Assembly (NCBI GenBank): GCA_032821775.1
Contig: JAVLRN010000002.1
Span: 3,472,001 to 3,536,000 of the forward strand
Length of the DNA stretch: 64,000 bases
From: Sanguinoderma infundibulare
Lineage: Eukaryota; Basidiomycota; Agaricomycetes; Polyporales; Polyporaceae
Direction: 5' to 3'
The notes beneath the pieces were generated by a model. The model ran no database searches. It was not told the DNA's origin and saw only the letters and a program-made list of their open reading frames with translations. Below are positions 1 to 11,435 of this stretch, one piece after another (positions within the stretch are counted from its first letter, which is position 1; every line of letters starts with the position of its first letter). The position numbers were made by a program, and so were the translations under genes.

Positions 1-769
1 CCCAATCGATGTTTCAGGATGCGACGAGTCGGCGCGGTCGCGCCTTTTCTCTCATGCACGAGCTGGCTCCCATGTCCCACCAGGTCCGACCGGATTCGAT
101 AAGTTTGTCTCCTATGCGTTCGTTCTATACTCGCAGGTTGTACCATACCATCTTTTTGCCAGTTGTGGGGTGAGAATAGCACGGACCCAGATGGCTACGA
201 GACAGTATCTGATAAAATTATGGAGCGTGGGATCAGAGGCAGGATGAACAAGCCAGCAGTGCCTACCACCTGCTACCGCCAAGGCTGCACCATGTGCACA
301 GACGCTTTCGGCGACAGCATTTCTCAACGTCCACATCTTATCAGATAAACGAAGCTGGGGAAGAGGGAGGGGAGGCCAGGTGATGGTGAACGTATGCTTT
401 GAGCTTAGCACTGATTGATTGCATTTGTGCACATGCGACGAGCAGCAATGAGGACAGCATATGTGAGTCGCCAGGACCAGGTCGCCAGCTTTCAAAGAGG
501 CGTGGGCAGCCGGGCAGCAGGGGTCGAAGGCGGAAAGCGTTAGCGTACGGTACAGCACGAGAGAGGATACTCGAATACAAGAGGTGGTTATGTATGTGGG
601 TATCATATATCTGTACGTGCATGTGAGGATGGCGCGAATTTTGTACAATTTAGGGAGAGTAGTCCAGAGTCCGTAAGTTAAAAAAGCCAATAATTCACAG
701 AGTAAAGTTGAGAGGAAGCTGTGCGCATGTTCACGTCGCGGCGGATGACGTCCGACGCAGGAAGCAGTG
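1..769. other. No gene recognised (left edge)
   Basis: The open frames here have no recognisable protein signature and overlap each other on both strands. The stretch lies downstream of the arrestin-like gene, so part of it is probably that gene's 3' UTR. Confidence 0.5.
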
Positions 770-2458
770 CTATGATATGCGTAGAGGTATCCTTGCACGC
801 ATCTGGTCCTGGCCAAAGATCACGGAGACCTCGAAGTAGTACTGTTGGCAATATCCGTAGTCAGTTCAAGAAGAAGCTCGACGCCAGCGGGACGCACCTT
901 GACCCTGAGGCCAACCCAGTCGAATGCCGGAAGCATGTGCCTATCCAATTGGATCTTCCCCTTATACAGCCCGTCCGGTAGCGACTTGTGTACCTCCAGC
1001 GACGGATGTTTCTCCCCAGGTTCGCATCGATATCGTGGTCGTTTCGGAAACCCAATCGACACATCCGTTTGCAGCGCGCGCGACTCCGACAACCCAGGAA
1101 GAGGTAGCTGAGGGAGGGGTTTGTCTCTCAGGGGCGTTTCCTTCGGACCCGGTGCATCAGCGTGTGGTGTTTGTCGCTTTAATGACGACGTCCGCACCAC
1201 AGACCCCGGGTTCTTCACTACCCGTTTCAGAAGCCGTCGCGACGCGACAGGCGGCATGTCCGACTCGTCGCTTGATGTCGATGGGGTCGATGACAAAGGA
1301 GCGAGGGGATAGCGAGGCGTTATCGAGTCGATCCGGACGTCGCGCAAGAGCGAGACGGATATTGTCGCATCGGTCGTGATTTCCCGCGCAAGTGTTGGGG
1401 ATCGTGGGTTCGTGGTAAAGACGACGAAGTACGATATTGAACTCGATCGTGAGAAGTTCGCAGGATGGGGCAGAGTGACCTGCGGAACAAGACGCAATTG
1501 GTAAGAAGAAAGGCTCGCGGTCAGGTTGGGGCATCAGATGCAAGTTGCGGACTTACGGCACAGGTAAAGGGCAGCGGACGGTCCGCCTTGAGTGGAATCT
1601 CCAGCCATGACTCTGGCTCTATCGCTGACCCATCGAGGGATTGGAAGCCGAGATCAGGTTGATATATGACGGGTGCCTCCACCCTACGACCCCAAAGAAA
1701 GTAACGGCCAAACCAAACGTCGGAGGACAAACGTCAGGGGAAAAAAGCATGAGAGAATGCTTGATAACACTCACAATACACGGTCGCTGCCATCAGCAGC
1801 CTCCCATACGGCCGTAACGCTATATGACACCTCAGCGCGCTCGACGCCCGCCCGCGCACGAGGGCCGTACTCGCCGGTCGCGACCGACGAAAAGGTCGGT
1901 GGGAGTTCCTGGCCGGACTGCTCGGCGCGCGGGATCTCAAAAGCGAATGGGAACGGCCGCAGGGCGCCGCGTATGCTTGCTTGACTCGGGCGGCGCTGTC
2001 GCGGACGCACGCTGGCAGCAAATGCGTCCCGCAGCGAGGTCGTTGATCTCGGGCTGTCAAGTTCCCCCGTGGGCCGCGAGTCGGATGTCGTGAAGAAGAC
2101 GTGCCGGCGCTTGTCTACTCGTGAAGGCTCGGCGTAATCGTCGCAGTGTGGTTGACTCATGTTAGGCGAGATGTACAGGAAGCTGCCGGACAGCTGTTGA
2201 TGGGATCGGCGCGACGATAGGGTCAGAGCACAGGAAGAGGACCGAGCGATCGGGGGCACGCACAAATATCGTCAAACGTCCAGGGATGGCGCACAGGCTG
2301 ACATCGAGGAGGACCTTGCCTGCCACTTTGTCGTGGTCCCCGAAGACTGGCAGCGATCGAATGTCGTAGTTGGCCGCGCGGTGTATTTTGATAGATGGAC
2401 TTCGTACATGGATCTCCAACTGCGCCGCTCTAACGATCGAGGTGAGCGGGTCAGCCAT
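770..2458 (-). CDS. Arrestin-like protein (alpha-arrestin fold), 5 exons
   Basis: Predicted exons, 5' to 3' on the minus strand: 2458-2264, 2193-1775, 1683-1557, 1479-898 and 841-770; these give 464 aa with every junction in frame. The N-terminal arrestin half is seen as LEIHVRSPSIKIHR (about residues 14-27), GRLTIFLSGSFLYISP (about 60-75) and the hallmark FPFAFEIPR then LPPTF (about 146-166), followed by AEVSYSVTAVW. The C-terminal half contains a beta-rich stretch ending YYFEVSVIFGQ and IPLRIS. A Ser/Pro/Arg-rich loop of about 50 residues (95-145) sits inside the N domain. Alpha-arrestins usually act as adaptors that bring Rsp5-type ubiquitin ligases to membrane transporters. I see no clear PPxY motif here, so that role is inferred from the family only. 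The start was chosen at MADPLTS, the first in-frame ATG ahead of the arrestin core. Confidence 0.8.
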
Positions 2459-5400
2459 AATGGCGACGAGGAAGGTGTCGAAGGGCGACTCACCGGAAGA
2501 CAGAGTTGTGAGGGTAGTCGAGCTCTGTTGAAAGAGGGAGGGGGGGAGGCATCGGCGCAGTGTCCTGGACGGCATCGGGGTCAACGCGTAGAGTTGGTCG
2601 TCGGAGCATCGTGGGGGATGGTCATGCAGACGTGTGTGGGCAGACAGCAGAGAGAAAGAGGGGAGGAAGAAGTCAGAACGAGAGAATGTTGAACGTCGGC
2701 CGACAGTTGAACCAAGACATTGGCGGACGGTCTCCACATCGGCGTCGTCCATGAGGCTTATATTCGCGCGCGAAGAAGAGGACCGCAAAGACGGTAGCGC
2801 GCGACACGGAGAACGCAGGTCAGAAATCAGACCTCGGTTTCCCAGGTCTATCGCGCCGCGGATCACCAAACCGACGGCCACGCAGACGTCGCCGCCTCTG
2901 GTTGGCCAGCTCCCGGCCAGCGTCGTTCCTCGACTGTTCCTCGTCGCTGCCGTCGCGAATCATTGGCTACTGACAGCTCCGGCTTCTCGTTTGGGCAGAA
3001 ACAGCCGATTGAGGCCTTCTAGGCACCTCAAGGCTCCATTGCGCTCGCACAGTCTGCAATGACCGCCGCCTTCGTCTTCCAGCAGGACGCGAAGCTGAGA
3101 CACGTCAAACTCGACATTCTCATGCCATTGAGTCCCCAACTGGTCCACGGAAGGTGCAGGTTCACTTCCGCAATCTCCAGTACGGCACTTTGCGCCGACT
3201 CTACGGCCAAACCATCGGCTACCTTGTCCAGGTGGTCCGGACGGGGTTCTTTCGCTCAAAGAGTTGGATCAGAACACATCTCCAGATGAATCTCGATAAA
3301 CACCAGCGCCCCGTGTTCATTGACACTTACCCAACACTTACCGTCCAGCTTACCCACGACGCGGCGAAAACGCGGAGGCGCGTACTGTCACTGCTGACCC
3401 GACATGAAGGGAGGGGCGTTACGCTGTGAGCTTGGGTGTTTGAACTGGATGGAATACGCGTCGAACAGTCGATCTGAAGTGTGGGCTAGGCACGGGTGCA
3501 TGCTAATGGCCTATGCCCCTCGTCATAGCTGAGAGTTCGGGGATTTATCGTCAAGAATTCGAGGTCCCGATGCTTGTCGGATGACCTGCGAGTACTTATT
3601 CCCTCAGGTATCGGATGTCCGTGTAAGGGCTTCCCAACGCTAGAACACCAGCTCAAGTGGTGCTCTATCGCTGGTCAGAAACCCAGAAAGCCCAGCGATG
3701 ATGGCCTGAAGCTAAATGTGATAGGGAGAGTCCACGAAACCTCGATTCCCCGTGAATCCTTATCTCTCAAGTCAATAAGTTTGTCCACGCGAGATCGTGG
3801 CCGGACCTGCCTTCCGCGTAAACAAACCGGCGGCGTGCCTGGACCGATGGCGCTGTAGCTTGGAGGATGAACAGTCCCCGCGTGATCAGTCGTTCCTGCA
3901 TGACGTCGTTCTAGCAACAAGACGAACGGTGAGCACCCTGCAGAGCAGCCAGACGAACCCGTTCAACTGTTCACGTTAACCGCCGTCAGTGATGGACGAT
4001 GTCACCTAGACGCGCACCGTCGGGGAGATCAGCACTGAACTGTCGTCAACCAATAACGCCACATACCGTACGTGTGGGCGGCAGCGTCCCTGTGTGCCGC
4101 CGGCTATTTTGTCAGCAAGCGTACTCTACGCAAATCGAAGGTTGTCATAGGGACTCACCCCACACTCTTTCCTTCAGAGCACCATCCGCTGTTTCTCGAA
4201 CAGACGCCACTGAAAAGGCTACCCCAACTTCGTAGCGCAAGTCCAAAAACGGTTGCAAATTCGGGCGCGAGTGTCGGGTAACTGGGCAGTGGAAGATTTT
4301 TATTCTTGAAGAAGTCGGGCGCCGCAGCAAGTCCGCCCTGATAGAATCACAGCATATGTAGTCACTTGACGACCAAAGAAAGCCCTTTCGAGGGGAAGAA
4401 ACATGACGAAAGATGCACTCTAATGTCACACGGACGCACGCTGAATTCCTCAGTCCATGCGCAGCAAAGGGGCGCGCACGCGCGCCAAGAAAGAACGGCG
4501 TGCATGGACTTCCAAGAACTGAGAAGGACGGTCATCATTGAACCCTTGCTCGGATAAATGACAGAGAACTCTCACCGCACGAAGTTGATTCCCATGCATC
4601 GGGAATTGACGGTTACAGAGTGCATGCAAACGCCTTCTGCAAATCGCCGCCGGCAATGCTGGCCAGGGAACATATCTCGGTGCCGTACCACACTTCGGAA
4701 ATCAGCGAGGTTTTGGCTGCATCACAAGACTTGACGTGGGAGTAAAACAATGTAGGGAAGGATCTCGGCCGTTGGGGGATGCGCGCCACAGCGGCCACAA
4801 CACGCGATATGGTGTGTCGGTCGATGGTCCATTGAGGGTAGTGTGAATGAGATGATCATCGCACCCCAAACGTCTGGGCTTGAAAACCGTCGGGACGAGT
4901 ACGTATCGTCTAGACCGTCGGTGTTCGAGACGTAGCTGCAAGAAGAGAAGCGTGGCTTGAGTAGATCGTGGCGACCGAAGACATCCGGGAAAGGATTACG
5001 GCGGGGCGTAGCCACGTCGGAGATAACGAGCGTGGCCCTAACGTGGTGAGTTTGATGTTGTCGACCAATGACTTTGACTGAGTGTCAAACGCGCCGGAGG
5101 ATGTATCCCGTCACAAGACTCGGCGTGGGAACGAACACACCAAACACCAGGGAGGTCGTTCAGTAGCAACGAGGCGAGTAACATTAGGAGTCGTCGAACA
5201 CCTGCCAACTTGAACCCCCCGATCTTGGCTAAAAGCGACCGCAGGGCTTCTCCATCTATTGATCGCGACCGGGTCCTATTGCGAAAACAGGGCTCAAAGT
5301 TGAAGACTTGAACAGAGTACAAGCGGCCGTCTTCGTAAGGGCACAGTGACGCACTCGCCTGAGAGCCTCGAGGCAGCTCCACTTGAGTTCCACAGAGCTG

Positions 5401-7498
5401 GCGCGTTTTAAGGAACATTTTCTCCCGGCGCACGATTCGACAGAAGACTCGGACGTCTGCCGAAAGACAAACGTTCTGCGGTGGAAGACATGGGGTCAAC
5501 CAAATCAAAAGCGGGTAAATCGCGGCGTCGCGAAGACAGATGATGCTTACGGAACAAACTCTAAGCCCACAAGTGCGAGCCCAGAGGCAACCATAACGAC
5601 CCTCCGGCGTTCTCATGGAGGAACGATCGCGATTGGGTGGGTTGCGACGGAACATGTCATGAAGTGGTCGGAGGTGGACGCTTCCTTCCCGTTAATTATG
5701 CTTGTGAATGCCGACGGCAATGTCCGCGAGGCGTCGAGGGGTGACGGCGGCCGGTTGGGGCATGATGATAGAGTTCGGTCCCGCGCGACAATTGTCGGCG
5801 GTGTTCCATGGAATAGTCATCCCAAAGCTTCGCATCCCTGAAAGGGCTATGGAGGAACGGGGCGACGGTTCTTAGCCATTGAGTGATGCAGTTTGACTTG
5901 CCAATGTGCAGCAACATGGGCCTGGAGAAGTATATCCCTTTGTTAGCTGTGACTATATGCGGCAAGAATGATCCTCATTGGGTACAATACGACACTCCCT
6001 GCCCTAGGCCTTGGGCCGTACGGATTGAGTATCACTCTGGGGTATGGAAATCTTGAGTGTGGGTACGCCGCGCCGAGCAAGGAAGGTCCCGGTGCAGGGT
6101 CAGCCTTGGGCGGAAATCTTGAACACGAGAACAACGAGGGTACTTTACACATACCGATGCGGATAGACGGCTCTCCGTGATATTCCGTCGTCAACTTCCC
6201 CCAATTCACGTCGCTGGAAAGCCTCGAATCGAGTCGTTGACGATCTGAACTGTTCGTTGTGTCACTACTACATGACCCGCAGCAACAATCTTAACACTCA
6301 CCACAGACCATGCATGATTGGATGTTATCGAGAAAAGATGATGGGGGCAGGAAACAAGGAGTCGGACGCTTGGCCGCTGACCGAGGGGTGACAATCGATT
6401 AGTAACGCTTAATCTTGACGTCCCAATTTGGCATCTGTCACTGAACCTCGCAAGCAGCACCAGACTTGTGACAGTAACGCGCATGGTTCAACGGCATACA
6501 ATTTACCTCGACAAGAAAGGCAGAAAATTTTGCATGTGGCGTTTGGATTATGATACCGCTTGCGATGTTCTTTGAAGGGGTCAGCCAACTTGATTCAGAA
6601 GCCAGGCCTGGCGTCTGCATCCGACGATTCAGCATTGGACATCACTGATCTGATCAACACGGACATCCCCATGACCACCTTCATCGCCGATTCAACGCAC
6701 ATCCAACACTGTTCCAACATTGAACCGTCGTTTCCAGAACGGCTCGCCGAATTCCGTCGCGCAGACAGGGCTTCGCGAGGCGGCAAGAAGTTCAAGAGGG
6801 CAAGAACTGCAAGATTGGAAGACGGTTGCATCCTAGCGAACGACGGGAGAGCAACAAATGACTTGGAAGAAAGGGCCGAAGACCTAGACAGTGGCTGCGT
6901 TCACGGTCGACGGTCCCAGTTGTCGCGGCTGATTGAAGTTACCCGGCTTCGAGCTCCTTATAGTGAGATGAAAGGACTGTTGAGCCTTCAGGCCGTTTTC
7001 CTGGAAGTTTAACCCCAGGCCCAACAGTCGCCGTCCGTCATTCGACCGCCGACGACGCGCATATAGGATGCGGTGTTCTCGGTTTGGCTAGGCTACATCG
7101 AAGATCGCAAGTTCTTGTATTCTGATAGAAAAGCAGCTACACAGCGACACAAACAAACATTCAATAAGAACCGGGACATACCTGCATAGTAGGTCCGTGG
7201 TGTCCGCATTTGAGTTGATTCCACCAATCAGCATTCAGACCGAAACTACTTGGTCGAGAACACTAGTCAACGGAACGATGAATCCCGCTTCCGAACCGTA
7301 ATCGGTACGTCACCTCACAATGCACCCGAAACGGGCGTGTTTGGGAACAAAGCCATGGCGATAGCCGGTGCTGTAAGCCCATAAGCGTCAAAGAAGTGTG
7401 GTTCGCATTATGAATCGGGTCGCCCTCATAACACTACATTAGCCGTGGACAATCTAGTGACCCCTCGCCCTCGACAAACACAGAACGTTGAAAGGAGT
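2459..7498. other. Gene-poor stretch of about 5 kb
   Basis: Both strands carry only short overlapping open frames (the longest is about 205 codons) and none shows a family signature. An open frame at 6560-7012 (+) has a basic patch (KKFKRARTARLEDG) but no recognisable domain. Composition looks less biased than in the flanking genes. Degenerate transposon or dead-gene sequence is possible, but I cannot identify any element or terminal repeat. Confidence 0.5.
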
Positions 7499-8299
7499 CT
7501 AGTACCGGGCAGCAGCGGCTTGGCACTGCCGGAATAGAAGGACAGGAAGAACGGGTCAGATGACGCTTTTGAATGGACACATAATTGAGACGAAAATACT
7601 CACAGCCTTTAGCTGCTCGAGATACCAGGAACAGGCGTTCACGTCCGCCGATTCCAGGCACTTGGTGAACTCTGTCATGACAAAGAGTCGTCAGCACGGT
7701 TCGCACAATCCCAACGAGACGCTAGTTCCGCGGACGGATAGAAGCTAATCCCACGAACCAACGAACGTGGGGGAGCATATACAGAACCCATGCAAGTCCT
7801 GCAGCACCCGACGCCTCATCGGGGGAAGAGAGGAGTCCTCCGATTGCCCGCCGCGGGCTACACAAGAGAACCAACGGATGTACGCACCCTTAGCCTGGAA
7901 GTCGCAGCTAATGCCTTGCTGGTACTGCTGCTGCTGGACGGGCGCAGCAGGCGCCTCCGGAGCGGCAGGTGCGGAGCTGGAGCCGCCAAAGAGCATGTTC
8001 GAGAGACCATGGCCAATCGTCGAGCCGACAGCGACCGAACCCGCGGTGGCCGCCATCTGTGCGAGCATACCAGGCTCCTTGGATTGCGTCGCCTGGGCCT
8101 GAGGGGGGACGGGAGGCGCTTGGGACGGGTGGTGTGCAGCACCAGGATAAGGGGCCGCCGCGGTGCTTGCCGTACGGGTCTGCTGGGGAGCAGGGGCCGG
8201 GCGAGCAGCAGGTCGACTGGAGCGGGACTGGCGCTGTATTGTCGAGGCCAATTAGTGACGTTCGACAAAACATACGATGTCGAGAGGACATACAGCCAT
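7499..8299 (-). CDS. MIX17: MIX17/CHCHD2-like twin CX9C mitochondrial protein
   Basis: Predicted exons: 8299-8294 (only ATGGCT), 8233-7888, 7671-7604 and 7525-7499, giving 148 aa in frame. The N-terminus MARQSRSSRPAARPAP is Arg/Ala/Pro rich, as in the family. The middle holds a Gly/Ala hydrophobic segment (MAATAGSVAVGSTIGHGL). The C-terminus is a perfect CHCH domain with Cys at about 112, 122, 131 and 141, each pair spaced CX9C. Such proteins are imported by the Mia40 disulfide relay into the mitochondrial intermembrane space. Human CHCHD2/CHCHD10 and yeast Mix17 are the relatives. The start relies on a 6-nt first exon: no ATG opens the main exon, and the gtatgt donor with cag acceptor gives exactly the family N-terminus. 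It is divergent from the mL45-like gene, 243 bp away. Confidence 0.88.
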
Positions 8300-8542
8300 G
8301 GCGGTAAAAAAACTTGGCTTGAGAAAGCAGGCAAGAGAGATGGTGGTGGTACGCAAGCAAGACGTGCAGACGGGGCTCTCTGCCAACAGCGACGCGCAAG
8401 AAATCAAGCCGAGAGGCCACGTGCGCCAGCATATCCGTAAGCGCCTTCTTCCGATTGGCTGGGATGCGTGTGCCAGCAGAAGCTCGGTCGAGGAGCGTCC
8501 GGAGCGTGCCGGCACCTCTTCTTGCTGCTCGACACGGCGACG
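8300..8542. promoter_or_regulatory. Divergent promoter, MIX17-like / mL45-like
   Basis: These 243 bp separate two opposed start codons of mitochondrial-protein genes. A CACGTG E-box lies at 8418-8423 and an inverted CCAAT (ATTGG) at 8454-8458. Both are common in fungal promoters; their use here is inferred. Confidence 0.45.
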
Positions 8543-9777
8543 ATGGCCCTCAACGCGTCCCGCAGGTGTCTCGACATCGCCGGACGCGTCGCCGGAGGCT
8601 CTAATTCCCTCTCTCGTACCTGGTCTCTCACTTCGTCTACTCTGGTCATCCAACGCCGGTGCTACGCTAAACCCGCAACAGCTCAGAAAAGCAAGAAGCC
8701 TGCTCTTCATGCCAGCACTTCTTCACAATCATCCGGAAAGGCACAGACTCCCAAGGATGCTGAGAAGGAAGAGACTGCGAGCGAAAGCGCGCTCGAGACT
8801 GAGCTCCGGAATGTCGAAACCATGTACCGCATGACAGAGATCAACGAGATTGACGTTGCGTCTGCCCCCTTGGAACTGATGGGTAAGTTGCGGCTCATGT
8901 CCCACTGTTACACACGTTTGTCTAATGCTTATCAGACGTTATGGTTCCTTCATGGAGCTCGCACAAGGAAGGCGCGACTCTTGGGGATCACGGCAAGGCG
9001 TTCGTGCAATCTCTGAAGAACTGGGTGTCTAACGCCCGAGCGTACGTACCTTCGGGCAATGCATGCTTCCATCCCCCACTGAAGTTCCTCCATCTTGCTT
9101 CCAGCCTGTATCTGATGGCGAAGGCCAATTCAATACCCGGCGTGAAAGTCAAGTCACCTTGGTCCAGGGAACTGTTTTCCACCTCATCAACAAAGCCCAC
9201 CACCTGGCTAGCGCCCTTCCGTCAAGCTGCGGTCGAGGTTTACATACAAGTTAACGAAGCAGTAGCTGCGTGAGTAATATCAATCCCTACTTACTCACCC
9301 CGCGTTTTCCTGACTCCAAGCAGTCGCGACGAGAAAAGCATCAAGCACTTCTCAGCCGGTAAGCAGCAGAAAGCCTACATGGACCTTATTCGCTCCCAAG
9401 ATCCTCGCTTCATCAACGTCTGGAAGTTCCACGGGGAGTGTAGCCCTTCACAGGTAGTGAGCATCCGGGCGTTCGAAATGTACTACGGGCCGAAGGCGCC
9501 GCGCATGGGCAGCAGGCTTGCGGTGCAGGCTGTTGTTCGCTTTGACACTTTGCAGGTACGTCGTCCTGTCAGCTATTCACTGAGCCCATTTGACGTGCAT
9601 TGCGATCAGAGCGTGGAGTCATACTCGAAAAAGACTGGTGCTCGAGTTGCGGAGACCGAGCCCAAGCCTGTCGTCGAATACCTTGTGTTCCAAAAGCGCA
9701 TGTGGTACGACTCACCATGGGTCATTAGGGATCGCCTCTACGAAGGCCTTGAGTCAAGGTTTACCGCACCACATTAA
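8543..9777 (+). CDS. Mitochondrial ribosomal protein mL45 / MBA1-like (Tim44-like domain)
   Basis: Predicted exons: 8543-8882, 8936-9041, 9105-9269, 9324-9555 and 9610-9777, giving 336 aa in frame. The N-terminus MALNASRRCLDIAGRVAGG is a typical mitochondrial presequence (Arg/Ala/Ser, no acid), followed by a Lys/Ser-rich linker. From about residue 105 the protein matches the mL45/Mba1 type: INEIDVASAPLELMDV, then a Tim44-like alpha/beta core with WLAPFRQAAVEVYIQVNEAV, HFSAGKQQKAYMDLI, and a C-terminal strand set with VEYLVFQKRMWYDSPWVIRD. Mba1/mL45 proteins sit at the exit of the mitochondrial large ribosomal subunit and help co-translational insertion into the inner membrane. Four introns of 53-63 bp. 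Confidence 0.82.
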
Positions 9778-11435
9778 TGCATTATTACTCGCCGTGCATT
9801 TCCCCTCCAGACGGTCGTGGGTGCCATCCTCATCGCCTTCGCCTTTGGTGCGATGTTTCAGCGTCCGGTCTGGCTGCGGCTTTCGTACCTGTCCCCGCAA
9901 CTCCGGACAGCCTACGCAGTATTCTCAAAGGCGGGCATCGTCCGCCACAATGACCGGTTGGCTGACGATTTGACGCAGTCTGGTTTGTGACGGTGTATCA
10001 CGTGCTTTGTTCGCCTCAGACTGCTCCAGCTCAGCCTTGTGGCTGACGACCTCCAGCCGCCTTCCCGCAGGGGTATAAAACATGATCCTTTCCAGCGCTA
10101 TCTTCACAGCTCCCGACTTCACCAGTGAGTGCTCGCTACCTTACCCGCCCTTCCATCCTTACTTATATGCCCGCCTTCCTTCGCTAGCCGACCACGGACA
10201 CGCCTCCCCATCGTCGTTCGACCGACATCTCGATTTCTACGACGCCAGTGTGGCCACACTTGCGTCGGCGCGGCCTCCAGTTGTTCAGAGCCGGCTCGTA
10301 CGAGGGTATACAAGTATGCCTATCGGCGGCCTCTGTCAACTCCTTCCCTCGGGGAGGCTGGTGGCGGCTGGGCGTTCTGGGGGTGGAGGGTAGACTTGAG
10401 ATGGCGGAAAGCTGGGGTCTACCCTGCTCAAGCCCCCGGTCTGGCAACAGATAGGAGGTTTGGCGCGTTCCGAGCCCGGACGACAACCGACTCGACTCGA
10501 CTTGTGAGTGACATCGTCTTGGTTCTTCTGAGTGTTCGTTGCGGGGAACATGGAGACGTTGGCGGTGGACGAGGAGCCGGCCATCAAGCGTGGCGGGGAC
10601 GGTGTTCTCATGGTCGTGCTGAGTTCTTGCTTTCAACCATTCATTCCTTTCTGCAGGCACTTCCAAGCTCGCCGCCCACCTCCGCCAGCCGATCAACGCC
10701 ACAAGACGCCAGCAGGTTGTGTCGGTTTGGTTGTTTGTGGTCTGCTGTTCTTTCTTTCGGTCGTGTGTGCTGCATTTTATCCTTTAGCCTCCTCCCTCGC
10801 TTTCACCCCACTCCTTTTCTCCTCTACCCAGGTCGTATTTTTTCTTGGCCGCTTCTCCTCTCCCTTTCACCTTCTCTTCCGCCCACTCCCTCAGACGGTA
10901 GTCTCAGGCGGTGGCGGAAGATAAGGTGAAGGGGCGAACGTCTCTTTCCGCTTCCCAATCATTCTAGCCAACTGCTTTCCCCATCTGAACGGTCCGGCGA
11001 GCGTTGGATGTCCTTTGGGCGGCTGTACGCAAAGAACTTCGGTGCAGACGTAGCATGCCAATTCCCCCTTGTACTCGACTTCCAGATGCACCTCACACGC
11101 AAACTTCGAGTTCGAGCGCTGATGCACTAATAGACAGTTGACTATAAGGCATTATGCATCTTCTGGGGATGGACACTTCGCCGCCTGGCCGTCCGTTCCA
11201 GTCTCGTGAGCGCCTATCGAACTTCTGCATCGCAAACACGCGCCTTTCCGAGCATCAGTGCCACGCGCAGACAACGCCTCACAGGCCAGCTCTTGTCGCT
11301 CCAGCTTCTTCCAGCTTCTCTCTTGGAGTCCGACCACTACAAGCGTTGAAGCGACCCAGCTGCCAACCCCTATAAGGTCCCGTGGTGCTAGGCAAAGCCC
11401 CAAAACAAATTTGTTCCCGGATACTCAAGTACTCA
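9778..11435. other. Intergenic, no supported gene
   Basis: Long open frames around 10130-10930 on both strands are low in complexity and lack any signature. A TATAAAA at about 10075-10081 precedes a short ATG frame (10082) ending at a GTGAGT donor. This could be a 5' exon of an unrecognised transcript, but I could not follow it to a coding exon. Confidence 0.4.

Noticed and set aside
112..816. 234-codon minus-strand frame
   Set aside because: It overlaps the last arrestin exon in another phase, has no signature and an irregular composition.
7767..8440. Several long plus-strand frames over the MIX17-like gene
   Set aside because: They are shadows of the GC-rich Ala/Pro-coding exon. The minus-strand frame gives a perfect CHCH domain.
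10129..10929. 266-codon plus-strand frame between mL45 and the unknown gene
   Set aside because: It is low in complexity, overlaps an equally long frame on the other strand, and lacks domain pattern and clear splice partners.
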